A DNA stretch of 64,000 nt from the NCBI RefSeq assembly GCF_907164905.1, contig NZ_CAJRAF010000001.1, positions 469,001 through 533,000 on the forward strand. The letters run 5' to 3'. The notes beneath the pieces are model-generated. The model was not told the origin of the DNA and did no database searches. It saw only the letters and a list, made by a program, of their open reading frames with translations. This document shows, piece by piece, positions 55,193 to 64,000 of the stretch (within the stretch, counting starts at the first letter, position 1; each line of letters opens with the position of its first letter). Both the position numbers and the translations under genes were made by a program. This stretch comes from Dyadobacter sp. CECT 9275. Its GTDB lineage: Bacteria > Bacteroidota > Bacteroidia > Cytophagales > Spirosomataceae.

Positions 55193-56209
55193 ATGGATCA
55201 GAACTGGAAAGATAAAATATCAAATCATCATCAACTGGGTGGAATCGAAACTTCGGTTATCGACAATGGGGCCGCACGGGGAACACGGATTGCCTGGATT
55301 AACACCGGTGCAGGGCTTAGGTTTAAAGTTGTGATTGATCGGGCAATGGATATTGCTGACGCTTTCTATAATCAACACAGCCTGGCCTGGCTTAGTCACG
55401 TTGGGATCACTTCGCCGCAGCCATTTTCAGATAAGGGGATCGACTGGCTCAGGACTTTTGGAGGAGGATTGCTTACCACCTGCGGATTGAGTCATGTGGG
55501 TGGCCCCGAGGCCGACGGTTACGGAGAACGGGGGCTGCATGGGCTGATCAGCAACATACCGGCGGAAATTGAATCCATCGTTCAGCCGGACCCTAAAGCC
55601 GGAAAAATGAAAATGAGTATAACCGGTATAATCCGTGAAACCAGGCCCTTTGGACCAAGTCTGGAACTCCGGCGTACCATTTCTGCAACCTTGGGCGAGG
55701 CGGCCATACAGATTCATGATGAGGTGACCAACAGAGCCAATACCCCGGCACCTCATATGCTGTTGTATCATTTCAATTTTGGATATCCTTTGGTAGACGA
55801 GGGGACTGATATCCTTTGGGAAGGTAAATGGTATCCCCGAAACGGAGAAGAGAATGCCAGGATATTCAGGGAAGGTAATTCATTTAAAAAGTGTCCTGCG
55901 CCGTTGGAATCACATTCAGGGTCAGGTGAAGAAGTAGTATTAATTGATACCGAGGCAGACGCCGCAGGAGACAGTATATGCGGATTAAAAAATACCAGAC
56001 TGGGCCTTGAAATGGAGATGAGGTATAAAAAGGAGCAGTTACCCTGGCTTGCTAACTGGCAACACTGGGGCAAAGACGAGTATGTAACAGGTATTGAGCC
56101 AAGTACGCATCCGCTTTCGGGGCAGGCAAAGGCAAGAGAGGACGGGACACTCCTGTTCATTCAGCCTGGTGAAAGCAAAGAATATCATGTAACGTTACGA
56201 ATGAAGTAA
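55193..56209 (+). CDS. DUF4432/aldose 1-epimerase-like protein
   Basis: 338 aa beta-sandwich of the galactose-mutarotase superfamily (DUF4432). Features: RGTRIAWINTGAGLRFKVVIDRAMDIADAFY, THVG-type histidine in CGLSHVGGP, and YHFNFGYPLVDEG with a Glu-containing late segment TGIEPSTHPLSGQ. Possibly accelerates anomer exchange or binds a keto-sugar. It belongs to the same plus-strand unit as its neighbours (113 bp gap upstream, 47 bp downstream). Confidence 0.83.
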   Translation: MDQNWKDKISNHHQLGGIETSVIDNGAARGTRIAWINTGAGLRFKVVIDRAMDIADAFYNQHSLAWLSHVGITSPQPFSDKGIDWLRTFGGGLLTTCGLSHVGGPEADGYGERGLHGLISNIPAEIESIVQPDPKAGKMKMSITGIIRETRPFGPSLELRRTISATLGEAAIQIHDEVTNRANTPAPHMLLYHFNFGYPLVDEGTDILWEGKWYPRNGEENARIFREGNSFKKCPAPLESHSGSGEEVVLIDTEADAAGDSICGLKNTRLGLEMEMRYKKEQLPWLANWQHWGKDEYVTGIEPSTHPLSGQAKAREDGTLLFIQPGESKEYHVTLRMK

Positions 56210-56256
56210 ACAATTAGAAACAAGTATTACGAAATCTAATATTAATCAAAAACCAG

Positions 56257-57471
56257 ATGGGAATATCAAGTATTGCACAAAAGGCATTAGAACAGGGAAA
56301 AGGTATATTAAGATTGGCTCCTACCTGGGTGCCGCGTTCATTTTGTGTGCCAGGCAGAAGAATTAAACTTCATCCGGATGATTACTATGTGCTGGGTGGG
56401 GCGCGGGGCGGAATTGACGAGCGCTGGCTGTCATCCACTACACCTGCCAAGAACGGCCCATTGACAGGAGAAAACGAGGGACTTAGTGCGATTGTTTATA
56501 ATGACGGGAGCGGGGATCAGCAGATACTTTTGAAAGATGCGGTTGAAGAACTGAAAGGTGAATTAATCGGTGACCGTCTCTGGGACGAGTACAAAAGCTG
56601 GCCGATGTATTCCAAGTTTTTTGACAACATGGGGCCACTTCCTCACCACATTCACCATAATGACGAGCACGCAGCTTTAATAGGACAGAATGGCAAGCCT
56701 GAGGCTTACTATTTTCCGCCTCAATTGAACAACCATGGCGGTGATTTTCCTTATACCTTCTTTGGAATCACTCCCGGAACAACGAAAGAGCAGATTAAGG
56801 AATGCCTGATGAATTTCAATAAAGGGGATAATAAAATTACAAATTATTCTTCGGCATTCCGTCTGGAGCCTGGCACTGGCTGGGATGTTCCGCCAGGAAT
56901 GTTGCATGCTCCGGGTAGCCTGTGCACCTATGAGCCGCAAAAAGCCTCTGATGTATTTGCGATGTATCAGTCGCTTGTAAACGAGGCCATTGTTCCTGAA
57001 GAATTGCTTTGGAACGGAACTCCCGAGGATCGCAAAGGTGACTACGACCAGTTGATGGAAGTAATTGACTGGGAGTTGAATACAAATCCTAACATGCTTG
57101 AAACCCGTTTTATGCGTCCGAAACCTGTTAAGGATATAGCAGAAATGGAAGCTGAGGGATACATCGAGAACTGGGTTTGCTACCTCAACGAAGCATTCAG
57201 TGCAAAAGAACTTACTGTACTGCCCGGGCAAACTGTGACGATCAGAGACGCAGCGGCTTATGGAATCATCGTGATGCAGGGACATGGCAAGTTTGGGGTA
57301 TGGGATATTGAAACACCTGCCCTGATCCGTTACGGACAGTTGACTAACGATGAGTTCTTTGTAAGTGAAAAGGCGGCGAAAGAGGGTGTGGTGATCAGCA
57401 ATCCTTCTGCCAACGATCCTATCGTAATATTGAAACATTTTGGTCCGCTTAATCCGGACCTGGTACTATAG
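56257..57471 (+). CDS. Phosphomannose-isomerase-like cupin protein
   Basis: 404 aa cupin. Metal motif PHHIHHNDEHAAL (about 132-144), further GWDVPPGMLHAPGSL supply the His/Glu set of PMI-type cupins, but the sequence lacks phosphate-binding residues I would expect of a mannose-6-phosphate isomerase, and catalytic arginine placement is unclear. Isomerisation of a free aldose/ketose is possible. It lies between the DUF4432 gene and a TIM-barrel gene. Function not established. Confidence 0.7.
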   Translation: MGISSIAQKALEQGKGILRLAPTWVPRSFCVPGRRIKLHPDDYYVLGGARGGIDERWLSSTTPAKNGPLTGENEGLSAIVYNDGSGDQQILLKDAVEELKGELIGDRLWDEYKSWPMYSKFFDNMGPLPHHIHHNDEHAALIGQNGKPEAYYFPPQLNNHGGDFPYTFFGITPGTTKEQIKECLMNFNKGDNKITNYSSAFRLEPGTGWDVPPGMLHAPGSLCTYEPQKASDVFAMYQSLVNEAIVPEELLWNGTPEDRKGDYDQLMEVIDWELNTNPNMLETRFMRPKPVKDIAEMEAEGYIENWVCYLNEAFSAKELTVLPGQTVTIRDAAAYGIIVMQGHGKFGVWDIETPALIRYGQLTNDEFFVSEKAAKEGVVISNPSANDPIVILKHFGPLNPDLVL

Positions 57472-57485
57472 GCAATCGGCTTTCA

Positions 57486-57520
57486 ATGGCCAGCTTTCTG
57501 CTTTTAGGATTGCTGGCCAT
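57486..57520. other. Intercistronic inverted repeat
   Basis: ATGGCCAGC and GCTGGCCAT, 9-bp perfect stem with 17-nt loop, no T-run on either side. Sits just after the cupin gene stop; may protect or process the transcript. Confidence 0.45.
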
Positions 57521-57624
57521 CGGTAGACTTGTAGGACAAACAATTATATCTTAAGTATCCAGTTGTTTTTTAATAATCAAACAAAGCTGATAGCCAGCAG
57601 CTAACAGCCAAAAGCTACTAAACC

Positions 57625-58662
57625 ATGCCAGAAAATAATTATCCAAAACTCCACAATGCCACATGGCCTGGTATTGTTGGTAAAGGGTCCGATTCGGAGC
57701 CCATTATTCCTTTCGACACGTTGCTTGAAAAAACGGCTGCCGCTGAGGTGGACGGGGTAAAGTTTGACGGTGTTGATATCGGTCTATTCGATGAGCACCT
57801 TGGTGAGTATTTAAACAGTGAAGATGGTGCAAGCCGCCTTGCTGATAAAGTGAGCGGCTACAATCTGGAAATCGGAAGTCTTGTTGCAAATGTATGGGCA
57901 GGTTCGGCGCTTGGCAGCAAAGAGTCGCGCGATGTGTTTGTAGAGCAGGTTCGTAAAGCATGTGTTTTCGGGCAGAAACTTCGCGAAGCCGGTGTCCGCC
58001 ATGGTGGAGTAGTTCGTATTGATTCCGCGGTTTCACCGGAAGTATGGTCTGCCGATCCCACTGCGAATACCAAACAAATAGCAGAGACATTCCGGATCGC
58101 CTGTGACGTAGCCGCCGACTTTGGAGAAAAACTGGCTGCCGAGGGCGAAATTTGCTGGGGCGGAATGCATAGCTGGAAAGCGATGCTGGATACGCTGGAG
58201 GCAGTGGATCGCCCGAATATGGGTTTCCAGGCAGATATGTCCCATACTTTTTTATACCTACTTGGCTATAATAGACCGGAAGACCGGATTTTACCAGCCG
58301 ATTTTCAATGGAGCGACAGAGCTGCTTTGGAGGAGGGACTTAAAACTATGACTGCAAAATTACGTCCATGGACCTTCGATTTCCACGTTGCCCAAAATGA
58401 TGGCACTGTTCACGGAACAGGTTCGCATGATAAAACAGGTCGTCACTGTCTGGCCACCGATCCGAACGGAAAACTGGATATCACTCATGATGCGGGCTAC
58501 TGGTTGCGCGATGAAAACGGAGTGCTGACCAAGGCTTTTCGCCACATCTGCTGGGACGGATGTATGTTCCCGAATTCGGTAATGGGCAATCAGCAAACCT
58601 GGAACGACATTCTTGCTGCGCTTGTAAAAGTACGTAAGGCGCATGGCTGGTATCAGGCATAA
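57625..58662 (+). CDS. Sugar phosphate isomerase/epimerase family TIM-barrel protein
   Basis: 345 aa barrel. [21 protein letters not shown] opens it, then [41 protein letters not shown] and [15 protein letters not shown] supply Asp/His/Glu ligands at the usual places. It is longer than the two other barrels of the cluster. Third such enzyme here, suggesting successive rearrangement steps on one keto-sugar. Translationally spaced 153 bp after the cupin gene. Confidence 0.83.
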   Translation: MPENNYPKLHNATWPGIVGKGSDSEPIIPFDTLLEKTAAAEVDGVKFDGVDIGLFDEHLGEYLNSEDGASRLADKVSGYNLEIGSLVANVWAGSALGSKESRDVFVEQVRKACVFGQKLREAGVRHGGVVRIDSAVSPEVWSADPTANTKQIAETFRIACDVAADFGEKLAAEGEICWGGMHSWKAMLDTLEAVDRPNMGFQADMSHTFLYLLGYNRPEDRILPADFQWSDRAALEEGLKTMTAKLRPWTFDFHVAQNDGTVHGTGSHDKTGRHCLATDPNGKLDITHDAGYWLRDENGVLTKAFRHICWDGCMFPNSVMGNQQTWNDILAALVKVRKAHGWYQA

Positions 58663-58752
58663 CAAAACGAAGTTTTAAAAAAGGTTATTGATCAAAAGGC
58701 TAAATGCAGAAAGTGGTTTGCCACCTGCTGAAAGCCAATAGCTTTAAAAAAT

Positions 58753-59916
58753 ATGTCAACTAAAAAAGAGATAAGGATTGCGCTTATCGGTACCGGGCTT
58801 ATGGGCCGTACGCATTCTAATGGATACAATCGGATTGCTAACTTTTTTCCGGAACTCGAATATACACCCGTATTGAAGGTGGCTTGCTCGCGTAATGCGG
58901 AAAAGGCAAAAGCCTTTGCAGAGCAGTGGGGGTACGAGTCATTTGAAACCGACTGGAAAAAAGTAATCGCAAGAGATGACGTTGATGCCATCGATATTTG
59001 TACAGCCAATGATACCCATGCTGAAATTGCAATTGCTGCTGCGGCAGCCGGGAAAATGATCCTGTGCGAAAAACCGCTTGCCAGAACTCTGGCAGAGGCC
59101 CAGACTATGGTGGATGCCGTTGAAAAGGCGGGAGTGAAAAATACGGTCTGGTATAACTATCGCCGGGTTCCTGCTGTAACATTGGCAAAGCAAATCGTGG
59201 ATTCAGGGAAGCTCGGAAAAATTTTCCATTACCGCGCCAACTTCCTTCAGGACTGGACGATTAATCCGGATGTTCCGCAGGGAGGAACCGCAACCTGGCG
59301 TCTGGATGTAGATGCGGCCGGATCGGGCGTAACGGGCGATTTGCTTGCACACTGTATCGACACCGCCATGTGGATCAATGGAGGTATTAAAGACGTTTCT
59401 GCAGTAACAGAAACATTCATCAAAGAGCGTGTTCATGCTGAAAGCGGTAAGGTGCAGAAGGTAGGAATAGATGACGCGGCTATCTTCCACTGCCATTTTG
59501 AAAACGGTTCACTGGGTCTTTTTGAGTCAACACGTTATGCGCGTGGGCACAAGGCGCTTTATACTTTTGAAATAAACGGAGAACATGCTTCCATACGCTG
59601 GGATCTGCATGATCTGAACCGTCTGGAGTATTTTGATCATTCCGACGATTCCATCGTTCGTGGCTGGCGTTCGATCCTGGTGACTGACGGTGACCAGCCT
59701 TATATGAAAAGGTGGTGGATTCCTGGCACCAGTATAGGTTATGAGCATTCTTTCATTCACCAGGCGGCTGATTTCTTTGAAAGTCTGCAGACTGGAAAGG
59801 ATTGCAGCCCTACCTTTAAAGATGCGCTGGAAACCCAGAAAGTCTGTGAAGCAGTACTTGATTCGGCCAATTCGAAAAGCTGGAAAGATACCGGCGTTGA
59901 ATGGGCGGGGTCCTGA
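58753..59916 (+). CDS. Gfo/Idh/MocA-family dehydrogenase (cytoplasmic)
   Basis: 387 aa NAD(P)-dependent oxidoreductase. Rossmann motif [15 protein letters not shown], then the signature CEKPLA and NYRRVPAV, all intact; the second domain covers about 130-387. No signal peptide. Such enzymes oxidise C-3 of sugars or reduce 3-keto sugars. It closes the DUF1080-isomerase block and is followed by the transposase. Confidence 0.9.
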   Translation: MSTKKEIRIALIGTGLMGRTHSNGYNRIANFFPELEYTPVLKVACSRNAEKAKAFAEQWGYESFETDWKKVIARDDVDAIDICTANDTHAEIAIAAAAAGKMILCEKPLARTLAEAQTMVDAVEKAGVKNTVWYNYRRVPAVTLAKQIVDSGKLGKIFHYRANFLQDWTINPDVPQGGTATWRLDVDAAGSGVTGDLLAHCIDTAMWINGGIKDVSAVTETFIKERVHAESGKVQKVGIDDAAIFHCHFENGSLGLFESTRYARGHKALYTFEINGEHASIRWDLHDLNRLEYFDHSDDSIVRGWRSILVTDGDQPYMKRWWIPGTSIGYEHSFIHQAADFFESLQTGKDCSPTFKDALETQKVCEAVLDSANSKSWKDTGVEWAGS

Positions 59917-59929
59917 TTATAATCTAAAA

Positions 59930-60030
59930 CCCAGGGCGATGCCCTGGGCGGAGGTACTTAGCCCTTACAGGGCGACAATGTAACCGCCCTGTAAGGGCAT
60001 AATACTTTTCCCCAGGGCAGCGCCCTGGGG
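59930..60030. repeat. REP-like cluster of hairpins upstream of the transposase
   Basis: Symmetric arrangement: CCCAGGGC-gat-GCCCTGGG (59930-59948), then GCCCTTACAGGGCG (59961-59974) with its exact inverse CGCCCTGTAAGGGC (59985-59998), then CCCCAGGGC-agc-GCCCTGGGG (60010-60030). It lies directly before the Y1 transposase gene and is typical of REP elements recognised by RAYT proteins. Confidence 0.85.
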
Positions 60031-60061
60031 AATTCATCTGCACACACCAACCCATTCAGAT

Positions 60062-60514
60062 ATGTCACAATCCTTGTCAAAGGTCTGCACACACATTGTA
60101 TTCAGTACCAAATACCGTCAGCCCCTGATCGACGAAAAGATCGAAAATGAATTATGGAGTTACATGGCTGCCGTATGTAAAGAATGGGGATGCCTGCCCA
60201 TTAAAATCGGAGGATATTTGGATCATATCCATATTCTCTGCGTGTTATCCAGAAAAATTACGATCATGAAACTTCTGGAAGAGGTTAAGCGAAGTTCATC
60301 AAAATGGATCAAAAGCAAAGGGATAAAGTACCAGGAATTTTACTGGCAGAACGGATACGGCATATTCTCTGTAAATCCTTACCAGCTGGAAGTAGTAGTG
60401 CAATATATAGCCAATCAGAAAGAACATCATCAGAAGAAGACCTTTCAGGCAGAGTACCGGGGCTTTTTAAAAAGATATAATGTAGAATACGACGAACGGT
60501 TCGTCTGGGACTAA
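60062..60514 (+). mobile_element. IS200-like / REP-associated tyrosine transposase (RAYT)
   Basis: 150 aa Y1 transposase of the HUH type. The His-hydrophobe-His motif is in DHIHIL and the catalytic tyrosine in VVQYIANQKEHH. It has no accompanying TnpB and no terminal repeats of a complete IS; instead three REP-like hairpins lie upstream. Such genes are usually single-copy domesticated RAYTs. It interrupts a plus-strand unit between the Gfo/Idh/MocA gene and the ABC importer. Confidence 0.9.
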
Positions 60515-60577
60515 CTATTTACACCAAAGCAATACCTTCCACGTCACAGGCCCGGTCCCGTGTATCTCATAATCTGC

Positions 60578-62071
60578 ATGCCCGACTATATACTTCAGAT
60601 AACTCACCTCTCAAAATCTTTCTCAGGTACCAAGGCACTGGATGACGTCAGACTTGATCTGAAAAGAGGAGAAGTACATGCGCTGATGGGCGAAAACGGA
60701 GCAGGTAAATCCACTTTCATGAAAATACTGATCGGAATGCTCAAACCCGATTCCGGAAGTATTATTCTTGATGGAGAAGAACTTAAAAACAACAATGTAA
60801 ATGATATTCTGAAAAAGGGAATATCCATGATCCACCAGGAACTGCTGGCCGTTCCCGAGCTTACCGTCGCCCAGAATATTTTTTTAGGAAGGGAAAAACA
60901 AATGCCAGGAAGCATCTTTGGATGGCTTCATGACGGAGTCATGAATGCCCGCGCCGGCGAACTGCTGCGGAATCTGGAGCTTGATATTTCGCCTTCGGCC
61001 AAAATGAAGTATCTGAGTGTAGCCGAAACGCAGATGGTGGAAATCGCAAAAGCCGTATCAAACAAGGCCAAGGTGATCATTATGGACGAGCCCACCTCGG
61101 CCATATCAGACAAAGAAGTGGCCAGTCTCTTTAGAATAATAGCGGATCTTAAGAGGAAAGGGGTATCTGTAATTTACATCTCACACAAAATGGATGAAAT
61201 TTTCCGGATCGCAGATACGGTAACCATTTTAAGGGACGGGAAATATGTCACCAGCAAGCCAGCCTCGGAACTCAGTCATCACACCCTGATCGCTATGATG
61301 GTGGGACGGGAGATTACCCAGCTTTTCCCGGAGACTCCCACCGATACGGGTAAAGAAGTACTATCTGTAAGAGAACTTTCAAAAAGAAATCATTTTCAAA
61401 ATATCAGTTTCCAGGTTCAGGCGGGTGAAATACTGGGAATAGCAGGTTTGATGGGCGCAGGAAGGACCGAAATTGCACGCGTAATTTATGGGCTCGACCG
61501 TCCCGACAGCGGAAGTATATACCTGCAAGGTGAGCCCGTCACAATAAAGTCCCCCGCACATGCCATTTTAAAAGGGATCGGCTACGTAAGCGAAGATAGG
61601 AAGGTGCTTGGGTTTGTACCGGCGATGTCTGTCAAAGATAATATTACGTTATCCAGTCTTAAGAAGCATAAAAAGGGCCTGTTCATCAATACAAAAAGTG
61701 AGGCTGCACTGTCGGAAAGTATGGTTTCAGATCTTAGAATAAAGACTGAAGGTATTAACAAGAAGGTAAAAGATCTGAGCGGAGGTAACCAGCAAAAGGT
61801 TGTAATAGCTAAAGTGTTACAATGTGATCCACAGTTGATTATTCTTGATGAACCAACACGCGGCGTGGATATAGGTGCTAAATTTGAGATATATAAACTG
61901 ATCAATAGTCTTAAAAGGGAAGGGAAAGCCATTATTATGATATCTTCCGAACTACCGGAAATTTTAGGGATGAGTGACAGAATCCTGGTTCTTTCCAAAG
62001 GGAAGCAAACAGCCCTGCTCGCAAGGGAAGAGGCATCCGAAGAGTTAATTATGCAACACGCGGTTCAGTAG
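60578..62071 (+). CDS. Sugar ABC importer ATP-binding protein, RbsA-type (two nucleotide-binding domains)
   Basis: 497 aa from the ATG at 60578 (an upstream GTG at 60560 is less likely). Domain 1 (about 1-240) has Walker A GENGAGKST, LSVAETQMVEIAKA and the Walker B IIMDEPTSA. Domain 2 (about 250-497) has a degenerate Walker A GLMGAGRTE and a good signature LSGGNQQKVVIAK and Walker B IILDEPTRGVD. This asymmetric pair is typical of RbsA/MglA/XylG. It energises the RbsC-type permease encoded 74 bp downstream. Confidence 0.93.
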   Translation: MPDYILQITHLSKSFSGTKALDDVRLDLKRGEVHALMGENGAGKSTFMKILIGMLKPDSGSIILDGEELKNNNVNDILKKGISMIHQELLAVPELTVAQNIFLGREKQMPGSIFGWLHDGVMNARAGELLRNLELDISPSAKMKYLSVAETQMVEIAKAVSNKAKVIIMDEPTSAISDKEVASLFRIIADLKRKGVSVIYISHKMDEIFRIADTVTILRDGKYVTSKPASELSHHTLIAMMVGREITQLFPETPTDTGKEVLSVRELSKRNHFQNISFQVQAGEILGIAGLMGAGRTEIARVIYGLDRPDSGSIYLQGEPVTIKSPAHAILKGIGYVSEDRKVLGFVPAMSVKDNITLSSLKKHKKGLFINTKSEAALSESMVSDLRIKTEGINKKVKDLSGGNQQKVVIAKVLQCDPQLIILDEPTRGVDIGAKFEIYKLINSLKREGKAIIMISSELPEILGMSDRILVLSKGKQTALLAREEASEELIMQHAVQ

Positions 62072-62145
62072 CTGCATACCAGTTATCCGTTTCCGTAGAA
62101 TTGAATTCACCATTACAAAATATTCCGGATACAGTGGAAACAAAC

Positions 62146-63081
62146 ATGGTTAAAAGGTTCAGTAAATCAGGGCAATACGGGATTTTTCTTGCGTTCGTGA
62201 TTCTCTGTGTGGTACTTGCTTTCAGTACGCCAAGATTTTTTACGGTACCTAATCTGATGATCATCGGTACGCAGGTTTCCATCAATGCCTTGCTTGCTTT
62301 TGGGGTAACTTTTGTGATTATCACCGGGGGTATAGACCTTTCTCTGGGCTCCATGGTGGCCGTAACCGGGGTGGTAGCTGCAATGTTTGCCCATCCGGAC
62401 GATTACCCTGTGATCGTTCCCATTCTTGTTGGATTAGCGGCAGGGACAGCTACCGGGGCCTTTAACGGGATTGTTATCACCAAAAGTAAAGTGCCCCCGT
62501 TTATTGTCACACTCGGCACCATGACCATCGGCCGGGGACTAGCCCTGATCTTGAGTAAAGGGAGGCCTATCTCAAACCTGTCCGATTCATTTAATTTTAT
62601 AGGCGGCGGGAATGTCGCTGGGATTCCCTTCCCGATCATCATTTTAATCCTTGCCTTTCTGATTTGTTCCGTCATACTTAACAAAACTATTTTGGGACGG
62701 TATATGTATGCCGTGGGCGGTAATGAACAGGCAGCGAGAGCTTCCGGGATTAACATCAGTGCGGTAAAAATCTGGGTTTATACCCTTAGCGGACTGTTAT
62801 CCGCAATGGCGGGCATATTGCTCACTTCCCGGATTACCACCGGACAGCCCAATGCGGGTGCGGGATTCGAACTGGATGCCATTGCAGCCGCCATTATCGG
62901 AGGAACAAGTACTTCGGGAGGTACAGGAACCATGGCCGGAACCCTGATTGGCGCCCTTCTCATTGGAGTAATCAGTAACAGTCTGGATCTGCTGAATGTA
63001 ACTTCCTATTATCAGCAGGTAATAATGGGAGTGATCATCATTGCTGCGGTAGTCCTGGATGGTTTTGGAAAGAAAAACTAA
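62146..63081 (+). CDS. Sugar ABC importer permease, RbsC-type
   Basis: 311 aa permease from the ATG at 62146 (frame open to a TTG at 62101). Hydrophobic throughout, with the family segments GVTFVIITGGIDLSLGSMVAV, VTLGTMTIGRGLALIL and GFELDAIAAAIIGGTSTSGGTGTM. Fits a monosaccharide importer of the ribose/xylose/galactose type. No substrate-binding protein gene follows or precedes within the window. Confidence 0.92.
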   Translation: MVKRFSKSGQYGIFLAFVILCVVLAFSTPRFFTVPNLMIIGTQVSINALLAFGVTFVIITGGIDLSLGSMVAVTGVVAAMFAHPDDYPVIVPILVGLAAGTATGAFNGIVITKSKVPPFIVTLGTMTIGRGLALILSKGRPISNLSDSFNFIGGGNVAGIPFPIIILILAFLICSVILNKTILGRYMYAVGGNEQAARASGINISAVKIWVYTLSGLLSAMAGILLTSRITTGQPNAGAGFELDAIAAAIIGGTSTSGGTGTMAGTLIGALLIGVISNSLDLLNVTSYYQQVIMGVIIIAAVVLDGFGKKN

Positions 63082-63289
63082 ATACTTTTAGTGAAAAACA
63101 AGGATAGTTCTATACCTCTAATCACTGGGTTTTAAGATGTTGTTTACAGGTGTTGTAGTATTACTTCGTTATTTCGTATAAATAAAACGCTCTCATGGTT
63201 TTCCAGTATAAAAGGCTTGTTTTCGTTTAATTTCTTTCAGATATTCGATACCGGATTCGCACCTCAGAGTATCTAAAATCGACAAATGA

Positions 63290-63517
63290 ATGGGAAATGA
63301 ACCGAAGCCTGAGAACGAAGCAAGGGTGCAGATACAGGCTTCATTGGATGGTTTAAATGTTTTGGCACATGATGTAAAAAATTACTACGCACGGCTTATC
63401 AGGCAAAATAATGAAGTACCTTATATGATTGAACAGCTGAGCAGAGATATTCATAATCTGGAACAGCACGTTGGCCGTTTTGAACAAAATGTAAGTTTGT
63501 TAAGTAAGAACGGTTGA
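63290..63517 (+). CDS. Small hypothetical coiled-coil-like protein
   Basis: 75 aa, almost wholly helical, with regular hydrophobic spacing (IQASLDGLNVLAHDVKNYYARLI, IEQLSRDIHNLEQHVGRFEQNV). No known family. Monocistronic-looking, 209 bp after the permease and 71 bp before the thiN-like gene. Function unknown. Confidence 0.6.
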   Translation: MGNEPKPENEARVQIQASLDGLNVLAHDVKNYYARLIRQNNEVPYMIEQLSRDIHNLEQHVGRFEQNVSLLSKNG

Positions 63518-63588
63518 TAAAATTCTTCATTTCCATGAGTTCTTTTGTCTGCGGCGGGTACTTAAAATATTAGTACGAATTCTATCTC

Positions 63589-64000
63589 ATGTCTTCACAC
63601 CATATCGTAAAGGAAAAACAGGAGCCAGCTCTCATTATTGCCAACGGAGAATCCTGCAGTGAAGAACTATTGGGCCAGTTGCTGGAATGGAGCCCGTTCA
63701 TAGTGGTGCTGGACCACGCTATCTATCGTGTTCTGGAACTGGGGATCAAAATTGATGTCTGGATGGGCGATTTTGATCATAACCATGATTTTGATCAGAT
63801 CCGCCAGAGCCAGTATCCGTTGGAAATCATATCTACACCTGACCAGGACAAGACGGATCTCGAAAAAGCAATCGATTTTTTAATCATGCGAGGATTCCCT
63901 GCTGCCAATATCATTTGGGCTACGGGAAGGAGGGCAGACCATTCCATCAGTAATATTACCAATCTGGTCCGATATAAGCATACGATCCGGCTGGTGATGC
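63589..64000 (+). CDS. thiN: Thiamine pyrophosphokinase (5' part; truncated at the window end)
   Basis: Open frame of at least 137 codons starting ATG at 63589 and running off the edge. Motifs ALIIANGESC (start), VVLDHAIYR, the D-rich VWMGDFDHNHD, and DQDKTDLEKAI followed by TGRRADHSISNI are those of thiamine pyrophosphokinase, which makes thiamine diphosphate from thiamine and ATP. The aspartates of DFDH and DQDKTD bind Mg-ATP in characterised members. Only the N-terminal domain is seen. Confidence 0.85.
   Translation, partial: MSSHHIVKEKQEPALIIANGESCSEELLGQLLEWSPFIVVLDHAIYRVLELGIKIDVWMGDFDHNHDFDQIRQSQYPLEIISTPDQDKTDLEKAIDFLIMRGFPAANIIWATGRRADHSISNITNLVRYKHTIRLVM

Overview
The window looks like chromosomal DNA of a Bacteroidota member, most likely Cytophagales and close to Dyadobacter (inference). 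The signs are a SusC/SusD pair, a type IX secretion C-terminal tail, many Tat- or lipoprotein-exported catabolic enzymes, four sulfatases, promoters without Shine-Dalgarno signals, and moderate GC content. Nearly every gene concerns uptake and breakdown of (amino)sugars, sugar acids and sulfated glycans. I saw no rRNA, tRNA, CRISPR array or phage.

Layout. 39-8799 (minus): a seven-gene operon whose products are mostly exported: alpha/beta hydrolase, Tat-signal DegT aminotransferase, ceramidase-like protein, amidohydrolase, beta-propeller, PQQ-type dehydrogenase-like lipoprotein and a HiPIP. It is preceded by a perfect 20-bp palindrome. 9268-17906 (minus): a nine-gene operon resembling sugar-acid catabolism, ending in a GH109-like glycosidase. 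18065-25146 (minus): SusC, SusD and a GH20 hexosaminidase. 25645-26283: an FCD-type GntR regulator. Copies of a TTTGTAAAC motif lie before all three of these transcription units. 26478-30020 (minus): LacI regulator, Gfo/Idh/MocA oxidoreductase and an Nramp-like transporter without the metal-binding motifs. A second copy of the palindrome sits between the LacI gene and the oxidoreductase.

30584-35259 (plus): three consecutive exported sulfatases. 35336-37633: a DUF3052-like protein, a GlxA-type regulator and an ASCH-domain protein. 37637-37925: a tandem hairpin repeat array. 37968-42161 (minus): a very large secreted glycoside hydrolase with an ABAB array of carbohydrate-binding modules and a T9SS tail. 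43031-46768: a SHOCT protein, then heme oxygenase and bacteriophytochrome. 47146-51142 (plus): a fourth sulfatase followed by its own lipoprotein formylglycine-generating enzyme, a small hydrolase and a YceI protein.

51580-63081 (plus): DUF1080 protein, several TIM-barrel isomerases/epimerases, a hydrolase, a DUF4432 epimerase, a PMI-like cupin, a Gfo/Idh/MocA dehydrogenase, a REP-associated transposase flanked by hairpins, and an RbsA/RbsC-type ABC importer without a binding protein. This resembles a 3-keto-sugar catabolic cluster. A small coiled-coil gene and a thiamine pyrophosphokinase cut by the window edge close the sequence.

The strongest system-level signals are two predicted regulons: the LacI-type palindrome joining the 8.8-kb and 28.8-kb operons, and the GntR-type motif joining SusCD/GH20 to the sugar-acid operon. 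Together they suggest import and cleavage of N-acetylhexosamine-containing or acidic glycans. This is inference from families and motifs only.
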